Positions 5,865 through 9,347 of a stretch of 9,347 nucleotides of DNA are shown in pieces. Source of the stretch: Phycisphaerales bacterium (GTDB lineage Bacteria > Planctomycetota > Phycisphaerae > Phycisphaerales > SM1A02); NCBI GenBank assembly GCA_007127615.1, contig SKZB01000322.1:1-9347 (forward strand), in the 5' to 3' direction. The notes under the pieces are model-generated. The model saw nothing but the letters and a program-made list of their open reading frames with translations, did no database searches and was not told where the DNA came from. Each line of letters opens with the position of its first letter. The first letter of the stretch is position 1. The position numbers and the translations under genes were made by a program.

Positions 5865-6716
5865 ATGACCTTCACCCTCATCACCACCGTGTTCATCGCC
5901 TCGCTCATCGGCTCGCTCCACTGCGCCGGGATGTGCGGCGGCATCGTCGCGTTCTGTGTGAACGGGAAGGAAGTCAGCGCCGGACGATCGCTCATCGCGT
6001 GGCAGCCCCACGCCGCGTACAACGTCGGCCGGCTTCTCACCTACGCCTCACTCGGCGCGATCAGCGGCCTGCTCGGTTCGGCGATCGACCTCGGCGGCTC
6101 GGCCCTCGGCTTCTCCCGGATCGCCATCGTCGTGGCCGGTGCCGCGATGATCCTCATCGGCGTCGTCGCCCTCCTGCGGACGCGCGGCGTGAAGTTCGGC
6201 TGCGTCCGGCCGCCGCGCTTCATGGCGAAGTTGATTCAGTTCGGCCTCGCCGCCGCCCACCGTCTGCCCCCCGTGCGCCGCTCGCTCATCGTCGGTCTGC
6301 TGACCGGATTCCTCCCCTGCGGCTGGCTCTACGCGTTCGTGATCGCCTCCGCCGGTACCGGCAGCGCCTCACTCGGCGCGCTCACGATGGCCGCGTTCTG
6401 GCTCGGGACCGTGCCGGTGATGCTCGGCCTGGGACTCGGCGCTCAGTCCATCGCCGGTCCGTTGAAGAAGCACGTTCCCGCGCTCTCCGCGATCGCGCTG
6501 ATGCTGGTCGGCACCGTCGCCGTCACCGGCCGGCTGACCGCCCCCGCCTACGCCCGGTCGATCGATGCCCAGATGGCGGAGAAGGGCCGGGAATCATCCC
6601 GGCTCGCCGTGGATGAACAGATCAGAAAGATCGGCGAAGTGACCCTTCCGTGTTGTGATGCGTCCGCGGCCCACGACCGGCAGCCGGCAGGTGCAGATCC
6701 GGAAGGTGCAGAGTGA
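5865..6716 (+). CDS. TauE/SafE-like (DsbD_2-type) membrane protein of the cbb3 cluster
   Basis: A 283-aa hydrophobic protein with about six membrane helices. The first helix carries HCAGMCGG (His19, Cys20, Met23, Cys24), and a matching LPCGW occurs at about 150-154 (Cys152). This pairing of a Cys/Met/His motif and a PCG motif is the hallmark of the DsbD_2 family, often annotated as sulfite exporter TauE/SafE and regularly found between ccoH and ccoI. Its job there is not firmly established; metal (copper) handling or thiol-redox transfer for assembly is the usual suggestion, and sulfite export is unlikely from this context. A hydrophilic C-terminal tail of about 60 residues carries a vicinal cysteine pair (Cys263-Cys264, PCC). 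The start ATG 5865 has a poor ribosome site, but the first helix begins at once, which supports it. ccoI starts 10 nt after the stop. Confidence 0.9.
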   Translation: MTFTLITTVFIASLIGSLHCAGMCGGIVAFCVNGKEVSAGRSLIAWQPHAAYNVGRLLTYASLGAISGLLGSAIDLGGSALGFSRIAIVVAGAAMILIGVVALLRTRGVKFGCVRPPRFMAKLIQFGLAAAHRLPPVRRSLIVGLLTGFLPCGWLYAFVIASAGTGSASLGALTMAAFWLGTVPVMLGLGLGAQSIAGPLKKHVPALSAIALMLVGTVAVTGRLTAPAYARSIDAQMAEKGRESSRLAVDEQIRKIGEVTLPCCDASAAHDRQPAGADPEGAE

Positions 6717-6726
6717 GTTTCGGCCG

Positions 6727-9246
6727 ATGAGTTCACTCAACCCCGCCATTCCGGTCAACGTCAAGCGCGATGCCGCCACGGTATCCTGCGCCCACTGCAC
6801 GCTCCCGGTGCCGCGCGGTCTCCTGCGTGAAGGGGAGGGAAAGCAGTTCTGCTGTGAAGGGTGCCGCACGGTGCACGAGGTCATTCACGGCTGCGGTTTG
6901 GAGCAGTACTACCGCCTGCGCCAACACGACGACGCCGAAGCCCGACCCGCCAGCGCTCCCGGCAAGCGCTACGAGGAATTCGACGATCCCGCCTTCGCCG
7001 GGTTGTATGTCGACTCCCGGCCGCCGGGCGTTCAGCAGGTGGAACTGTTTCTCGACGGCGTCCACTGCAGCGCCTGCGTCTGGCTCGTCGAGAAACTGCC
7101 CCGCATTCTGAAGGGCGTGATCGAAGCGCGGCTGGATTTTGGCCGCAGAACCGTGCGCCTGAGCTGGGATCCCGCGACGGTTCAGCTCTCGGCGATCGCG
7201 CGGCAGCTCGCGTCGCTCGGATACGCGCCGCACCCATCCCGCGGCAAGTCCGAACGGGAACGGCGACGGATCGAGGATCGCACGCACCTGGTCCGGATCG
7301 CCGTCGCCGGCGCCATCGCCGGCAACGTCATGGTCATCGCCTTTGCGCTCTACGGCGGGATGTTCCACGGGATCGAGCCGCAGTACCGGAGCTTCTTCCA
7401 CTGGATCAGCATGGGGCTCACGCTCGTCAGCGTCGCCTGGCCCGGCCGCGTCTTTTTTCGCGGCGCGCGGGCCGCCTGGCGCACGCGCACCATGCACATG
7501 GACGTGCCGATCTCCATCGGCCTCGCGGCGGGCGTGACCTACAGTTCCATCAGCACGATCACCGGCCACTATGACGGCTACTTCGACACCCTGACCATCC
7601 TGATCTTTCTGCTGCTGGTCGGCCGCTGGATTCAGGCGCGGCAACAGCAGAAGAGTCGCGACGCGGTCGAACTGCTCTTTTCCATGACCCCCAGCGCGGC
7701 CCGGGTGATCCGGGATGACGGCACCGAATGTGAGGTTCCCCTCGAAGCGCTCCGGGTCGGCGTTAACGTCGAGGTCCGGGCGGGTGAATCCATTCCCGTC
7801 GATGGCGTTGTCCTCGACGGCCGGTCGACGCTGGATACGTCCCTGCTCACCGGCGAGTCGCGTCCCGTTTCGATCGCGGAGAACGATCGCGTCCACGCCG
7901 GCACGATCAATCTCGCCGCGCCGCTGCGCATCCGGATCACCGAGATCGGCGAGACGACGCGCGTCGGCCGGCTGATGAAGCTCGTCGAGGACTCCGCCGC
8001 CCGCCGCGCGCCGGTGGTGCGTCTTGCCGACCGCATTGCCGGGGTGTTCGTCACCGTCATCCTCTCGCTCGCCGCGATCACGATCGCGCTGTGGCTCATG
8101 CTCGAACCCGGCCGGGCGGTCCCCAACGCGATGGCGCTGCTCATCGTGACCTGTCCCTGCGCGCTCGGTCTGGCCACCCCGCTCGCGATCGTTGCCGGTA
8201 TCGGCCGCGCCGCGCAGCGCGGCATGCTCATCAAGGGCGGCGAGGTCGTCGAACGGCTCAACCAGCCCGGCCTCATCATGCTCGACAAGACCGGCACCAT
8301 CACCGAAGGCCGGATGAACCTCGTCGACTGGCGCGGCGACCGCGATCTCAAACCCCTGGTGGCCCTCATCGAACGGGCCTCCTCCCATCCGATCGCCCGC
8401 GCCCTCGCCCGGATGAGCGGCGCCCAACTTCCGCCGGATGCGCCGCCGCCCGTCGTGAGGGATCTTTGCGAGGTCGCCGGCAAGGGGATCCACGCCGTCG
8501 TCGATGATCGCGCATTCCACATCGGTTCGGTCGCTTTCATGCGCGAGAACATGATTCCGATCGCCGGCTGGGTCGAGCCCGCCGTGGGTGAAATGACGGG
8601 CCGTGCGGTGACGCCGATCCTGATCGCCGTGGATGGGCAGATCCGCGCTCTCGCCGGCGTGGGCGACCCGATCAAGGCCGACGCCCGCGAGGCGATCGAG
8701 AAGCTTCGGGATCACGGCTGGACGATCGGCATCCTCTCCGGTGATCACCCCGATGTCGTTGCGGCGGTCGCCGGGGAACTCGGGCTCGACCCCGAACTCT
8801 GCCGCGGCGGCGTCATCCCCGAAGAGAAGCTGGCCCGCATACAGAGCTTCACCCGGCGGCACGACCGCGGTCCGGTGGTGATGGTCGGTGACGGGGTCAA
8901 CGACGCCGCGGCCCTCGCCGCGGCATCCGTCGGTATCGCCGTCAAGGGCGGGGCGGAGGCGAGTTTCGCGGCGGCCGATGTCTACCTCAACACCCCCGGC
9001 CTGCTGCCGGTGGTGAACCTGATCACCGGCTCGAAGCGGACTTTCGGGGTGATTCGGCGGAACATCTTCATCTCCCTGCTCTACAACGTGCTCGGGGTAT
9101 CGCTGGCGATGGGCGGCCTGCTCAATCCGCTCGTGGCGGCGATCGTCATGCCGATCAGTTCACTTTCCGTGATCACGATTTCCTACCGCTCGCGGACGTT
9201 CGAGGGGTCAGGTGAAGGGTCAGGACAGGGGTCAGCTGAGGGATAA
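6727..9246 (+). CDS. ccoI: CcoI, Cu+-exporting P1B-type ATPase for cbb3 oxidase maturation
   Basis: An 839-aa copper pump that moves Cu(I) out of the cytoplasm using ATP, needed to load CuB. In order: an N-terminal cysteine cluster of the CcoI type (Cys21-x2-Cys24, then Cys42, Cys43, Cys46); an HMA-like domain with CSAC at 114-117; membrane helices from about residue 188; the actuator TGES at 375-378; the membrane metal site CPC at 476-478; the phosphorylated Asp520 in DKTGT; the His-Pro of the SHP motif at 554-555; the hinge GDGVND at 721-726; and Tyr786-Asn787 plus Met808/Ser811-Ser812 in the last helices, which complete a Cu+-type site. ATG 6727 was chosen because the family starts only a short way before the first CxxC; GTG 6655 or ATG 6658 would overlap the previous gene by about 60 nt and lack a better ribosome site. 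The last 14 residues come from a 12-bp repeat. ccoS begins 3 nt after the stop. Confidence 0.97.
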   Translation: MSSLNPAIPVNVKRDAATVSCAHCTLPVPRGLLREGEGKQFCCEGCRTVHEVIHGCGLEQYYRLRQHDDAEARPASAPGKRYEEFDDPAFAGLYVDSRPPGVQQVELFLDGVHCSACVWLVEKLPRILKGVIEARLDFGRRTVRLSWDPATVQLSAIARQLASLGYAPHPSRGKSERERRRIEDRTHLVRIAVAGAIAGNVMVIAFALYGGMFHGIEPQYRSFFHWISMGLTLVSVAWPGRVFFRGARAAWRTRTMHMDVPISIGLAAGVTYSSISTITGHYDGYFDTLTILIFLLLVGRWIQARQQQKSRDAVELLFSMTPSAARVIRDDGTECEVPLEALRVGVNVEVRAGESIPVDGVVLDGRSTLDTSLLTGESRPVSIAENDRVHAGTINLAAPLRIRITEIGETTRVGRLMKLVEDSAARRAPVVRLADRIAGVFVTVILSLAAITIALWLMLEPGRAVPNAMALLIVTCPCALGLATPLAIVAGIGRAAQRGMLIKGGEVVERLNQPGLIMLDKTGTITEGRMNLVDWRGDRDLKPLVALIERASSHPIARALARMSGAQLPPDAPPPVVRDLCEVAGKGIHAVVDDRAFHIGSVAFMRENMIPIAGWVEPAVGEMTGRAVTPILIAVDGQIRALAGVGDPIKADAREAIEKLRDHGWTIGILSGDHPDVVAAVAGELGLDPELCRGGVIPEEKLARIQSFTRRHDRGPVVMVGDGVNDAAALAAASVGIAVKGGAEASFAAADVYLNTPGLLPVVNLITGSKRTFGVIRRNIFISLLYNVLGVSLAMGGLLNPLVAAIVMPISSLSVITISYRSRTFEGSGEGSGQGSAEG
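9205..9246 (+). repeat. 12-bp tandem repeats encoding the CcoI C-terminus
   Basis: Units GGGTCAGGTGAA (9205-9216), GGGTCAGGACAG (9217-9228) and GGGTCAGCTGAG (9229-9240) follow with an exact 12-bp period, and a fourth decayed unit GGATAA (9241-9246) supplies the stop codon. The first seven bases, GGGTCAG, are identical in all three full copies. The units are in phase with the reading frame and encode G-S-G-E, G-S-G-Q and G-S-A-E. The last unit also supplies the AGGGA ribosome site of ccoS. Confidence 0.9.
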
Positions 9247-9249
9247 CGC

Positions 9250-9347
9250 ATGTCGATGATCTACCTCATTCTTCCGCTTGCCCTGTTGATCGCCGCCGCG
9301 GCGTTGGCCGCGTTCGTCTGGGCGACCCGTTCGGGTCAGTTCGATGA
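9250..9347 (+). CDS. ccoS: CcoS cbb3 oxidase maturation protein, 5' part (cut by window end)
   Basis: The first 32 codons read MSMIYLILPLALLIAAAALA and then AFVWATRSGQFD before the window ends. One membrane helix followed at once by FxWA-x-RSGQFD is the signature of CcoS/FixS, a small protein (usually about 50-70 aa) needed for cofactor (haem b and CuB) insertion into CcoN. GAGGGA at 9238-9243 lies 6 nt upstream, and the gene starts 3 nt after the ccoI stop, so it belongs to the same transcript. The end lies outside the window. Confidence 0.93.
   Translation, partial: MSMIYLILPLALLIAAAALAAFVWATRSGQFD

Noticed and set aside
6733..8862. Very long minus-strand open frame (709 aa) opposite ccoI
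   Set aside because: Antisense shadow of a high-GC gene: charged low-complexity composition, no motifs, no ribosome site, while the plus strand holds every P1B ATPase motif.

Overview
This window is almost wholly a cbb3-type cytochrome c oxidase operon with its assembly genes, all on the plus strand, in the order ccoNO (fused) - ccoQ - ccoP - ccoG - ccoH - TauE/SafE-like - ccoI - ccoS (cut by the window end). The DNA is GC-rich, the genes are packed with 4-14 nt overlaps or short gaps, and no mobile element, tRNA, rRNA or CRISPR array is visible. The host is probably a GC-rich, respiring bacterium with a cell envelope suited to membrane c-type cytochromes. The fused CcoN-CcoO and one-heme CcoP recall clusters from lineages such as Planctomycetota (for example Phycisphaerae) or Bacteroidota. 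With this GC content I lean towards Planctomycetota, but that is inference and no marker gene is present to settle it.

Layout. Positions 1-536 hold no convincing gene but are rich in short repeats and possible control sites: a GGGGGCTTCGGG direct repeat and a 9-nt tandem repeat near the left edge, a CRP/FNR-superfamily-like palindrome at 338-355, a small inverted repeat at 391-412, and a 10-bp tandem repeat (3 good copies plus 1 weak) at 461-500 just before the first gene. Positions 537-3833 encode the oxidase itself: CcoNO (haem-copper catalytic subunit joined to the monohaem cytochrome c subunit), CcoQ (small helper) and CcoP (membrane cytochrome c, here with a single haem site). Positions 3852-9347 encode assembly: CcoG (Fe-S cupric reductase family), CcoH/FixH, a TauE/SafE-DsbD_2 membrane protein, CcoI (Cu+-exporting P1B ATPase) and the start of CcoS.

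How it works together. CcoNO-CcoQ-CcoP form a high-affinity proton-pumping O2 reductase. CcoG, CcoI and probably the SafE-like protein handle copper for the CuB site; CcoH and CcoS help assembly and cofactor insertion. Overlaps (ccoNO/ccoQ 14 nt; ccoQ/ccoP and ccoG/ccoH both ATGA) suggest translational coupling and one transcript.

I did not find a new biological system. The most unusual things are (i) several independent short tandem repeats placed exactly at gene ends or in front of genes: 4 x 15 nt ending ccoP, 3.5 x 12 nt ending ccoI, 2 x 14 nt before the SafE-like gene, and about 4 x 10 nt before ccoNO; (ii) a one-haem CcoP; and (iii) a promoter region with a near-consensus GTGA-N6-TCAC palindrome instead of the usual FNR box.
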